Assembly (NCBI RefSeq): GCF_038397725.1
Contig: NZ_CP151634.1
Span: forward strand, 434,001 to 498,000
Direction: 5' to 3'
DNA: 64,000 nt
From: Microbacterium sp. LWO13-1.2
GTDB taxonomy: Bacteria > Actinomycetota > Actinomycetes > Actinomycetales > Microbacteriaceae
Each line of letters begins with the position of its first letter. The stretch's first letter is position 1. Shown piece after piece: positions 7,750 through 15,900 of this stretch. The notes beneath the pieces are model-generated. The model was not told the DNA's origin. It made no database searches and was given only the letters and a program-made list of their open reading frames with translations. The translations under genes and the position numbers were made by a program.

Positions 7750-8043
7750 TCAGCCGCCGGCGAGCTGCGTGTCCAGGTCCTGGATCGCACGCATCATGCC
7801 GAGCAGCGACTCGGACATGTCGTTGATGCCGTCCACCGCGGTCTTCAGACCCGTGGTCAGCTCGCCATAACCCTCACCGAACTTGCCCGAAGCGTGCTGC
7901 GTCTTGAAGTCCTCACCCAGCAGGGTGTCGACCTGACCCTTCAGGGTGTCCAACTGCCCCTGAATGTCATCACGAGCCTGCGACAGCGACGACGCCACCT
8001 GCTCCATCTCCGAATAAGATGCACCGAAATCAGCCATCGTCAA
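7750..8043 (-). CDS. WXG100-family protein, copy A
   Basis: 97 residues (MTMADFGASYSEMEQVASSL...), two long helices around a turn, the ESAT-6/WXG100 layout of type VII secretion substrates. The Trp-x-Gly of the turn is not present; the corresponding stretch reads DFKTQHASGKFGEGY, so membership rests on size, helix pattern and context. The encoded protein is identical to copies B and C. It ends LDTQLAGG, without a recognisable C-terminal YxxxD/E export signal. Preceded by operator-promoter A and followed by its own terminator, so it is probably a separate short transcript. Confidence 0.85.
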   Translation of the reverse strand: MTMADFGASYSEMEQVASSLSQARDDIQGQLDTLKGQVDTLLGEDFKTQHASGKFGEGYGELTTGLKTAVDGINDMSESLLGMMRAIQDLDTQLAGG

Positions 8044-8089
8044 CTCCCTCGACTCAAAATTCCTCGAACCCCTCCGGCCCGATACCTAC

Positions 8090-8137
8090 ACCCTACGAAA
8101 CCTCGCACGACACTGTCGATGGGGACAACTCCCCATC
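8090..8137 (-). promoter_or_regulatory. Operator-promoter module A
   Basis: Palindrome GATGGGGA-CAAC-TCCCCATC (8118-8137), abutting TCGACA (-35-like), 18-bp spacer and TAGGGT (-10, 8090-8095) on the minus strand. Predicted transcription start is about 40 nt before the WXG100 start codon. Confidence 0.75.
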
Positions 8138-8175
8138 CGACCCGTCTGCCTCTCTGGCGATGCGACGACACGACA

Positions 8176-8206
8176 GAGGGGGCCGACCTTCATGGTCGAC
8201 CCCCTC
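8176..8206 (-). terminator. Hairpin terminator after WXG100 copy B
   Basis: Same hairpin as at 7703-7733: 13-bp arms with one mismatch and loop TTCAT, 16 bp after the stop codon on the minus strand. Confidence 0.7.
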
Positions 8207-8222
8207 CAGAAGATGCCGTGGT

Positions 8223-8516
8223 TCAGCCGCCGGCGAGCTGCGTGTCCAGGTCCTGGATCGCACGCATCATGCCGAGCAGCGACTCGGACATGTCGTTGAT
8301 GCCGTCCACCGCGGTCTTCAGACCCGTGGTCAGCTCGCCATAACCCTCACCGAACTTGCCCGAAGCGTGCTGCGTCTTGAAGTCCTCACCCAGCAGGGTG
8401 TCGACCTGACCCTTCAGGGTGTCCAACTGCCCCTGAATGTCATCACGAGCCTGCGACAGCGACGACGCCACCTGCTCCATCTCCGAATAAGATGCACCGA
8501 AATCAGCCATCGTCAA
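8223..8516 (-). CDS. WXG100-family protein, copy B
   Basis: The gene is identical in DNA sequence to copy A by eye and encodes the same 97-residue protein with the same DFKTQHASGKFG turn in place of WXG. It has its own operator-promoter (module B) and terminator. Three stand-alone copies of one substrate gene suggest a dosage effect, like multiple esx paralogues that supply abundant partner protein, though complete identity is unusual. Confidence 0.85.
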   Translation of the reverse strand: MTMADFGASYSEMEQVASSLSQARDDIQGQLDTLKGQVDTLLGEDFKTQHASGKFGEGYGELTTGLKTAVDGINDMSESLLGMMRAIQDLDTQLAGG

Positions 8517-8562
8517 CTCCCTCGACTCAAAATTCCTCGAACCCCTCCGGCCCGATACCTAC

Positions 8563-8610
8563 ACCCTACGGAACAGAAGACGAACACGTCGATGGGGACA
8601 ACTCCCCATC
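8563..8610 (-). promoter_or_regulatory. Operator-promoter module B
   Basis: Palindrome GATGGGGA-CAAC-TCCCCATC (8591-8610), then TCGACG, 18-bp spacer and TAGGGT (8563-8568) on the minus strand. The spacer sequence differs from modules A and C while its length is kept, which points to functional constraint on spacing. It lies 18 bp after the stop of the upstream 349-residue protein gene. Confidence 0.75.
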
Positions 8611-8627
8611 CTCCGAACCCGACGAGG

Positions 8628-9677
8628 TCAGGCCAGCTGCGCTGTCAACGCCGCGGCGACGATGCCGAACACCGCGGGGATCAGGCATCCGATCACGAAG
8701 GCCCTGCCGGACGGGGGTGCCGCGAACAGCGCCGCGCGCTCCTTGCTGCGTTCCTCCCAGCCCGTCCGCGTCGCATCGTCGACGGACGCCGAGCGCACCA
8801 GCACTGATCCGACGAGCACGGCGAGATCTTCGACCCAGCGCCAGAATGCGGTGTCGGTGAGCGCGAGCTCGCGGCGGGCGATGATGTACACGCGTCCACC
8901 GATCACCTCGATGTCGCAGCTCGACGCGAGCTGCAGCAGGGCGTCCCTGACGGGCGCCGTGAGCGCCTCGCGCACCGCGGCCTCGTCCTGCGGTTCGCAG
9001 GACACCGTGACGTGCTTGTCGAACTCGACGTCGATTGGCTGCTCGCGCTGAGTCGGCGGCGGGACCGCAGGCTGACCCCACACGTCACCCAGACGGGTGA
9101 TCAGCGTCATGGGCGGCAGGCCCGAAGGAGCATCGAACGCGACGAAGCAGGCGGTGTGCTGCATCCGCGTGCGCGCCGACATCCTCTCGTACCCGTAGTT
9201 CGCGACCTGGAACCCTCCGACGGCGCCGGATGCGAGGCCGTCGCGGATGGCCCGGGCCCCTCCCCGGCGGAACAGCGAAGCCGGCAGGTCGGGATTCTCG
9301 CGGAATGCCTCGTACGAAAGGGAGTTCGACGCGGCGAAGCGGGCGAGCCGGTACCAGCGCTCCTCCTCGTCTCGTCTGGTCCTGAGTTCCGTCCTGATCT
9401 GCGAGACGGCCAGCGGGATGACCATGACTGCGGCGATGAGCCAGGTGTAGACGTTGGCTCCTGAGCCGCCGAAGATCATCTGCACGACGAGGGCGAAGAG
9501 AGAAGCCAGGAGGCCGAACCCGACCACCAGGACGATGAAGCGGACGACGATCCGGGCGACAAGAGCAGACCTGCCGTTCTCGCCGGCGATCTCGCGTACG
9601 CGCTTCTCCGCCTCGGAGTGCGCCGCAGCCGCATCGAGCGGTTCTCGGAGCGCCGTCGTGTCGAACGCGAGGGGCAT
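8628..9677 (-). CDS. Conserved membrane protein of the WXG100 locus
   Basis: 349 residues. Two membrane segments lie at about residues 42-66 and 76-96, then a ~210-residue soluble domain (VEFDKHVTVSCEPQDE...DIEVIGGRVYIIARRELALT) and a last hydrophobic segment at the C-terminus (FVIGCLIPAVFGIVAAAL). The topology would leave the large domain in the cytoplasm. I do not recognise a named family. Start ATG 9677 overlaps the previous stop by one base (TGATG). It closes the 12462-8628 gene set and could be a membrane component specific to that cassette. Confidence 0.72.
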   Translation of the reverse strand: MPLAFDTTALREPLDAAAAHSEAEKRVREIAGENGRSALVARIVVRFIVLVVGFGLLASLFALVVQMIFGGSGANVYTWLIAAVMVIPLAVSQIRTELRTRRDEEERWYRLARFAASNSLSYEAFRENPDLPASLFRRGGARAIRDGLASGAVGGFQVANYGYERMSARTRMQHTACFVAFDAPSGLPPMTLITRLGDVWGQPAVPPPTQREQPIDVEFDKHVTVSCEPQDEAAVREALTAPVRDALLQLASSCDIEVIGGRVYIIARRELALTDTAFWRWVEDLAVLVGSVLVRSASVDDATRTGWEERSKERAALFAAPPSGRAFVIGCLIPAVFGIVAAALTAQLA

Positions 9678-10297
9678 CACGCCTGCCACTCGTCGCCCTT
9701 CTTCACGACAGCGGATACCAGCTCGGCGACGCGCTCCTCGCTGGGCAGCGGGGTGAAGCCATCCACCCTCATGCCGTTGAGGACACCCTCGGCCAGAGGC
9801 TCGACCACTGCCAGCAGATACGGCGGCACCGGGCCGAGCACGGCCCCGATGGTCATGCCGCTGCCGAAGAACAGCCACCGCCTGGTGCCGAAGTCCTCGC
9901 CGTTCTCGCGCTGCGCGAGGGTCGCGGAGAACCCCACCCCGAGGTGCTCGGTCTCGACGCGCAACGGTGCAGGCGGAAGGATGGCAGTCGGCGACCACAG
10001 GAACTCCGCCTGCTCCTGGCGGGAGAACTCGCTCTGCGCGACGACGATCGTCAGTGTGGCGAGTGCGGCGGCATCCGGGCCCACGAGCAGGAAGAGCCGA
10101 GCGTCCGGAGTGGCCCGCGTCGCAAGCGTCTCGAGAGCACGCTCGAGCCGCGCGTGCAGCTCTTCCGGGACCTCGACTGCCGCGGTGTACTCGGACCGCG
10201 CGCCGGCCGCCCATTCGGCGGGGCTCTGCGGCCCGTTCTCGCCGATCGAGATCGGGATGGCGTCGGCGCGCTCGTAATCGAAGAAGATGTCCATCAT
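9677..10297 (-). CDS. Hypothetical protein of the WXG100 locus
   Basis: 206 residues, mostly soluble, with a moderately hydrophobic segment (WLFFGSGMTIGAVLGPVPPYLLAVVEPL) that is probably a buried or peripheral stretch. No motif known to me. ATG 10297 overlaps the upstream stop (ATGA); ATG 10294 is the alternative. It lies between the 205-residue paralogue gene and the 349-residue membrane protein gene, all overlapping, so the three are translated as a unit. Confidence 0.7.
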   Translation of the reverse strand: MMDIFFDYERADAIPISIGENGPQSPAEWAAGARSEYTAAVEVPEELHARLERALETLATRATPDARLFLLVGPDAAALATLTIVVAQSEFSRQEQAEFLWSPTAILPPAPLRVETEHLGVGFSATLAQRENGEDFGTRRWLFFGSGMTIGAVLGPVPPYLLAVVEPLAEGVLNGMRVDGFTPLPSEERVAELVSAVVKKGDEWQA

Positions 10298-10911
10298 TCC
10301 TGCCAGGTGAACGTCGACACGTGAGCGTCGAACAGGGATATCCACAGCGCGATCACCGGGTCGTCCTCCGGGAGATCCGCCTCATGAGGAACGGTGACTG
10401 TCCACTGGACGGCTTCCGTGAGCTTGGAGCCGGGGATCGGGATGAGGTAGTTGATCATGAAGGACACGGCGCTCACATCGTCCATCGAAACCGGCCGCCG
10501 CTCTGTCCAGCGGACGATCCGGTGCCCCTCGCCGACGGCGACACCACCGTGATTGGTGATCATGCTCTCGACGACGCGACTCAGCGGCGCTTCCGGTGTG
10601 GCTGCCCGCTTGATGCCGATCATGCTCGCCGTGCCGAGCGCCCAGGTCGGCGAACTCTCGCCGGCGAACGCGTACGCGAAGCCGTTCTGCCCTCGCACAG
10701 AGGCGAGCGCGTCATGCACCTGCCGGGAGAGCTTGAGCGTGAGCGCCTCGCTCGCCTGCGCCGCCCTGAGCCGAGCGGTCGCGCGATCCGTCAGCTGCTT
10801 CTCGGTCTGCTCGCTCAGGTCGTACGCCTCCCACCCCGGAGGCAGCAGCATCCGATACGGGGGGACGACGGCGCCGCGGCGCCCGAGCAGCTCAGCACGA
10901 AGATCGCTCAT
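10294..10911 (-). CDS. T7SS-cassette protein, paralogue of 3108-3767
   Basis: 205 residues, soluble. Its C-terminal half shares the pattern of the 219-residue protein at the end of the hydrolase cassette (tyrosine-[LW]IP[IV]P, then a beta strand and a hydrophobic helix with FDxH/FDEF). A member in each effector-type cassette suggests a dedicated helper, perhaps a chaperone analogous in role to EspG, but no sequence motif proves this. It begins 64 bp after the 391-residue protein gene. Confidence 0.7.
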   Translation of the reverse strand: MSDLRAELLGRRGAVVPPYRMLLPPGWEAYDLSEQTEKQLTDRATARLRAAQASEALTLKLSRQVHDALASVRGQNGFAYAFAGESSPTWALGTASMIGIKRAATPEAPLSRVVESMITNHGGVAVGEGHRIVRWTERRPVSMDDVSAVSFMINYLIPIPGSKLTEAVQWTVTVPHEADLPEDDPVIALWISLFDAHVSTFTWQE

Positions 10912-10975
10912 GGAATCAGTCTGTCATCTCTCTCAACGCGCACACGGGCTCAGCCGACTCCCGCGGGCGCGGGGC

Positions 10976-12151
10976 TCAGCTGAACGGGTTCTGATCCGCG
11001 TCGAACGTGCCGGACCATGCGCCGCCCGCAGAGTCCTTGATTGCGCCGGCGATCGCGAACTGCGACGACCAGATGTTGCCGACCATCTCCAGGGTCTGCA
11101 CCCCGGTCGCCGTGCCATCCGTCAGCCGTCCGAAGTCATCGATGGAGTGGCCGCCGAACAGGCGCGCACTGAAGTCCGCGAATCCCGTCACCGGGTTGGT
11201 CTTCGTCGCCCACGCGCTCCACCCGGCGCTCGGCGTCATGCGTCCGAAGAAGCCGAGCGCATTGTCTGCAGCGGCGAACGACTTCAGGCCGCGGGCGGCG
11301 GGGCCGATGAAGGGGATCACGCCGATCACGCCGAAGGCGACGTCGACCCAGCTGCCCTCACCCCGTATCGCTCTCGTGAGAGCGACCGCAAGGGTCAGAA
11401 CCGCGACGATCCCGGCGAGGATCGCGATGAGGGGTCCGCCGACGATGATGGCGAGGACAGCGAGGATGATGCCCGCGACCGCGAGCACGTCGGACATGAA
11501 CTGCAGGAAGCCACCGAAGTCGTCGTTCCACGAGTCTTCGATCTTGCCCGCCATGTCGTCGCGGATGCCCTTGGCGGCGTTCGAGAACGCCGTGTGCCAG
11601 GAGTCCCACTCCGTGTCGTAGTCCTTGGCCCTGTCGTCCCAGGCGCCCTTGGCGTTGGTCGCGAGCGTGTTCGCGGATCCTGCCGCGGTGTCTCTGGCCT
11701 TCTCGGCCTCCTCGCGGAGGGTCTCGTCATCGGCGTCTTCACCGGTCGGGTAGTCGGGGCGCTCGTTGCGTGCCGCGTCTGCGGCTTCCAGCTTGCGGTT
11801 GTACTCGTCCCAGAGATCGAAGAGGTCCTCGATGATCGTCGTCATCGTCTTCTGGGAGTCCTCGAGCTCCTGCCCGTAGGTCTTGATGTAGGGCGCCACC
11901 GCGCTGTACAGGTCGCCGCCCTTTTTGAGGTCTCCGTGGACCTTCTCCGACAGCTCCTTGAGCTTGTCGATGGCGTCGCCGCGCATGTCGGCGCCGTTCT
12001 CCACGAGCCGCTGCAGCAGGAGGGCGGAGTTCTTCATGTCGGTCGCGAGATCACTGATCTGCGTGCCGCGTTCCTTGATCTCGGCCGGGTCGCCGGTGAC
12101 CACCTGGATGTGGTGGCCGCCCGGTGACGTCTGAGGCATCATCACGTGCAT
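10976..12151 (-). CDS. Effector-like helical membrane protein without a recognisable toxin domain
   Basis: 391 residues. Residues 1-~110 are helical (ISDLATDMKNSALLLQRLV...), residues ~150-210 hold an acidic, Trp-rich helical region (DTEWDSWHTAFSNAAKG), then two membrane segments around 222-262 and another hydrophobic stretch near 277-292 (VAFGVIGVIPFIGPAARGL). The last ~90 residues are Gly/Asn-rich and match nothing I know. The architecture is that of actinobacterial WXG/LXG effector N-terminal parts, with no catalytic domain visible. Encoded 2 bp after its WXG100-like partner. Confidence 0.72.
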   Translation of the reverse strand: MHVMMPQTSPGGHHIQVVTGDPAEIKERGTQISDLATDMKNSALLLQRLVENGADMRGDAIDKLKELSEKVHGDLKKGGDLYSAVAPYIKTYGQELEDSQKTMTTIIEDLFDLWDEYNRKLEAADAARNERPDYPTGEDADDETLREEAEKARDTAAGSANTLATNAKGAWDDRAKDYDTEWDSWHTAFSNAAKGIRDDMAGKIEDSWNDDFGGFLQFMSDVLAVAGIILAVLAIIVGGPLIAILAGIVAVLTLAVALTRAIRGEGSWVDVAFGVIGVIPFIGPAARGLKSFAAADNALGFFGRMTPSAGWSAWATKTNPVTGFADFSARLFGGHSIDDFGRLTDGTATGVQTLEMVGNIWSSQFAIAGAIKDSAGGAWSGTFDADQNPFS

Positions 12152-12153
12152 GG

Positions 12154-12462
12154 TCAGTTGCCTCCGCTGTTGTCGGACTTCTTCGCGGCCTCGACATCGA
12201 AGTCCTTGAAGCCCTTGATGACGCCTTCGAGATGCTCTGCGACCTTCTTGCAGTTATCCATCAGCGTCTTGCGCTTGTCGTCCCAGCGACCTTCGAAGTC
12301 GTCGGCGGCGTCCTGCAGGTCGTCCTCGCCGTATGGGCGCCCCACGGCCCGGGACAGGTCCTTGCGGCGGCTTCCCGCTGCCTCGAACTCGTCGATGATG
12401 TTCTTCAGCTCGGTCTGCAGTTCATCCAGATCGTCGTACTTGAGCTTGACCCCGTCGCCCAC
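12154..12462 (-). CDS. WXG100-like small protein, partner of the 391-aa protein
   Basis: 102 residues, charged and helical, with the turn motif FEGRWDDKRKTL that parallels FGGKWDIAREKL in the 93-residue protein at 5827. The two form a subfamily distinct from the WXG100 proteins A-C. The stop is 2 bp from the start of the effector-like gene, so co-translation and a heterodimer are likely. No operator of the palindrome type precedes it; it follows the terminator-like hairpin of WXG100 copy C, so transcription may come by read-through. Confidence 0.8.
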   Translation of the reverse strand: MGDGVKLKYDDLDELQTELKNIIDEFEAAGSRRKDLSRAVGRPYGEDDLQDAADDFEGRWDDKRKTLMDNCKKVAEHLEGVIKGFKDFDVEAAKKSDNSGGN

Positions 12463-12492
12463 GCTCTTCTCCTCCGGTAGAAGTCAAGTGAA

Positions 12493-12518
12493 GGGGGCCG
12501 GTCTTGCAACCGACCCCC
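12493..12518 (-). terminator. Hairpin after WXG100 copy C
   Basis: 10-bp arms GGGGGCCGGT and ACCGACCCCC with one G-T wobble and a 6-nt loop, 21 bp after the stop of copy C. It may act as a partial terminator that limits read-through into the 12462-8628 genes, since no separate promoter is evident for them. Confidence 0.6.
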
Positions 12519-12539
12519 GGATAATTCTTGTGCCGTAAC

Positions 12540-12833
12540 TCAGCCGCCGGCGAGCTGCGTGTCCAGGTCCTGGATCGCACGCATCATGCCCAGCAGCGAC
12601 TCGGACATGTCGTTGATGCCATCCACCGCAGTCTTCAGACCCGTGGTCAGCTCGCCATAACCCTCACCGAACTTGCCCGAAGCGTGCTGCGTCTTGAAGT
12701 CCTCACCCAGCAGGGTGTCGACCTGACCCTTCAGGGTGTCCAACTGCCCCTGAATGTCATCACGAGCCTGCGACAGCGACGACGCCACCTGCTCCATCTC
12801 CGAATAAGATGCACCGAAATCAGCCATCGTCAA
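12540..12833 (-). CDS. WXG100-family protein, copy C
   Basis: Encodes the same 97 residues as copies A and B, with three synonymous differences visible in the 3' half of the gene. It follows the secretion ATPase gene with its own operator-promoter in between. Placement next to the ATPase makes this the likely ancestral copy, with A and B derived from it; copy A shares the full upstream region with C. Confidence 0.85.
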   Translation of the reverse strand: MTMADFGASYSEMEQVASSLSQARDDIQGQLDTLKGQVDTLLGEDFKTQHASGKFGEGYGELTTGLKTAVDGINDMSESLLGMMRAIQDLDTQLAGG

Positions 12834-12879
12834 CTCCCTCGACTCAAAATTCCTCGAACCCCTCCGGCCCGATACCTAC

Positions 12880-12927
12880 ACCCTACGAAACCTCGCACGA
12901 CACTGTCGATGGGGACAACTCCCCATC
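12880..12927 (-). promoter_or_regulatory. Operator-promoter module C
   Basis: Palindrome GATGGGGA-CAAC-TCCCCATC (12908-12927), TCGACA, 18-bp spacer, TAGGGT (12880-12885) on the minus strand; same sequence as module A. It begins 6 bp after the stop of the ATPase gene, so the palindrome might also act as a transcript-end hairpin there. Confidence 0.75.
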
Positions 12928-12932
12928 CCGGA

Positions 12933-15900
12933 TCAGACGAGTCGATCCCCGTCCACTAGGGGCAGCTGCACCGTGACCTGCCGGCCGGCCTGCACGAAGA
13001 TGCCTCGGCCGTCCGGGAAGTCGGTGCGCTTGACCTTCGGGAACGGCACCTTGAACACGGCGTCGCCGTCGAACGCATCCGGCTTGATGATGATGCCCTT
13101 GCGACCGGCCTTGAAGTCGCCGATGAAGCCGAACCCGCTCGTGACCTGGGTCACATCCGCGTCGCCGATCAGCAGGTGGTCGCTGCGGTTGACCGCCTGG
13201 AACAGAGCCTTCATCTCGCGCTCCGCTGGTCCGTCAGCGAACTGCGGCACATCCTCGACGACGATGAGCATCCGCACCGGCAGCGTCTCGTCGGCGGCGA
13301 TCTCGGCGATCTCCTTGGCGAGCTCCTTCGCATCCTCCGGCGTGACCGCGCTGCGGGTCCAGTCGGCGTAGCCCTTGAGTTGTGCGCGACGGCCGCCGAA
13401 GTGGAAGAGCTTGATCTCGGGGTCGAAACGACGCATCGATCCGATGATCGCCTTGAGCGCGTTCGTCTTGCCCGACAGCGGCGGACCGGCGACCACGAAG
13501 GTGCCGACGGGGTCGAACTCCCGAGGCGCGAGCGTGTCCTCGGCGACACCGAGAACCGGGAATTCGCCGATCCGATCCGGCAGGTCCCGCGCGGACAGCC
13601 GCGTCGGCAGCGCGCCGATCTCGGCCACCTCGCGGGCGCCGGCCGCGCGCAGGTCGGCGGCCAGCTTGTCCAGCAGCTTCGTCTGCTCAGCGACGTTCGG
13701 CGTGCCGCCGAGCGTGGCGATCTGCGTCTCCAGACCGTCGACGATCGCGCGGCCAGGGGCGGAGCGCTCGTCGAGGACGTCCTTCGGTGCGTTCAGCATC
13801 GCGTAGCTGGATTCGTCGGCCAGACGCAGCACCACACGTCGTGAGACGTTTGCGCTCACCGCGGTCGGAACCGAGCCGGACCGGTCGGCGCTCGCGACGA
13901 CGTGCACTCCGAGCGGGCGCCCCTCGCCGAGGATCCGCATGAACGTCTGATAGAACGGCATCCGCGCCGTCGTCGACTCCCACTCGCTGCGGAACTGCGG
14001 GAAGCCGTCGATGAGCAGCAGGATGCGCGACTCGGCCTTGCCGGTGATCTCGCGATACTCCGTGAGGCTGGCCGCGTTCGCCGCGCTGAACCGCTTCCCG
14101 CGGTCATCGAGCACGCGAGCGAGGGAACGCAGGATGCGCTGGACGCGCTCGGCGTCATCACCGGCGATGATCGATCCGACGTGCGGCAGCACCTCGAGGC
14201 TCCGCAGCGACCCGGATCCGAAGTCGATTCCGTACACCTCGGCATTGGACGTTCCGGCGTGGAAGCCGGAGGCGATCGCCAGCGTGCGCAGCACGGTCGA
14301 TTTTCCCGACCCGCTGGTGCCGTAGACGAGCAGCGAGCCGTCCTTGTCAGGGTGGAAGTAGGCGGGCTCCTGCAACTGACGCTGCGGAACGTCCATCTTG
14401 CCGAGAAGGATCTGGCTGTCACCGAGCACCGGCAGGTCGCGGATGTCGACCGCGCGCTCGAGGTCGTCGAGCCACGGCCTGCGAGGCGCCGGGATGCCGG
14501 CTGCCGCCGCAGCCTTCACCAGGCTGGCGACGATGCGCTTCTGGTCGTTCGGCCCGAGGTCCTCGTCGTGCGAGTCCGACTCCGGCGCCTGGTCGGCCTC
14601 CCAGGTCTGGATCGACCCGAAGCGGAGTTCGGCCACCTTGACCTCTGCCGCCTGCACCTCGTCGGTCGTCCATCCACCGGCATAAGCCGACTGGAACGAC
14701 ACGAGACGACCGGGGCCGGTCTTGGCGATACCTCGGCCGGGGATCGAGGGTGGGAAGCTGGCGGCTACCGGATCGTCGACGACGTCCTTCGAATCCGACT
14801 CGTCGGCCATGCGCAGCGCGACGCGCAGGTTGGTGTTCGCTCGCAGGTTGTCCTTGATGACGCCGGCGGGTCGCTGGGTCGCCATGATCAGGTGGATGCC
14901 GAGTGATCGGCCTCGCTGGGCGACGTCGACGACGCCGTCGACGAACTCGGGGACTTCGCCGGCGAGCGCGGCGAACTCGTCGATGACGAGAACGAGCGCG
15001 GGCGGCGTCTCCGGGTCGCGGCGCTTCTCGAGCTCGAGGAGATCCTTGGCCTTCTTGCGGTTAAACAGGTGTTCGCGATGGTGCAGCTCGGCTCGCAGGC
15101 TGGTCAGTGCTCGACGCACCAGGTGCGGGCTGAGGTCGGTGACGAGACCGACCGTGTGGGGCAGGTCGACGCAGTCGGCGAACGCCGAGCCGCCCTTGTA
15201 GTCGACGAAGAGGAAGGTGACGCGATCGGGGCTGTGCGCGGCGGCCATACCGAGCACCCAGGCCTGCAGGAACTCGCTCTTTCCGGCACCGGTCGTGCCG
15301 CCGACGAGGGCGTGCGGGCCCTGCGTCCGCAGGTCGAGGGTCATCGCGTCGGTCTGGGACTGTCCGATGATCGCGCGCAGGTTTCCGGCCTTCTTCAGAC
15401 GGGACTGCGGGGCACCGGAGCGATCGAGGATCGTGTTGTTCTGCCGCCACCGGTCGATCACGGCATTCGGGTCCGCCGCGATGTCGGCGCCGACGAGGGA
15501 GAGGAACATGACCGAGTTGGGGATGTCCGAAGCATCCTCGATGACCGTGCTGGAATCCACCACGGGTGCGAGCCGCTTGGCGAACATGGTCATGTACGCG
15601 TGCGAGACGCCCTCGACCTGCGCGTCGCGATACGCGACGCCACTGCGGACCGTTCCGACGGTGGCGTGGTCGAGACCGCCGCTCACGTCGATGAATGTGC
15701 GGCAGGCGGCGGGCAGCGCCTCGACGACGGGCGCCACGAAGAGCCCGTAGACGCCGACATCGGCACCCCGCTCGAGGATCTGCGTGAGCCGGGCACGGTC
15801 GACGGGTGCGTCGTTCGTGACGATGACGACGATCGCCGCCTGGCCGGGGAACGTCGCGTCCTCTGCAGCGCGCTTGACGTCGGTGCCGTAGACCATCGGA

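Larger units (their letters stand above)
7693..8097 (-). repeat. Tandem WXG100 cassette, copy A
   Basis: 405 bp that match 8166-8570 with a single difference that I can find (7716 G versus 8189 T). The unit holds terminator, WXG100 gene and leader up to the -10 region. Beyond the -10, copy A upstream DNA instead matches copy C at 12880-12928, so copy A is a recombinant of the two. Confidence 0.85.
8166..8570 (-). repeat. Tandem WXG100 cassette, copy B
   Basis: Direct repeat of 7693-8097 at an offset of exactly 473 bp with one difference seen. The near-identity implies very recent duplication or ongoing gene conversion. Confidence 0.85.

Noticed and set aside
7693..8570. Tandem 405-bp repeats as an insertion sequence or integrative cassette array
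   Set aside because: The repeats contain a complete WXG100 gene with leader and terminator and no transposase or terminal inverted repeats; simple duplication explains them.
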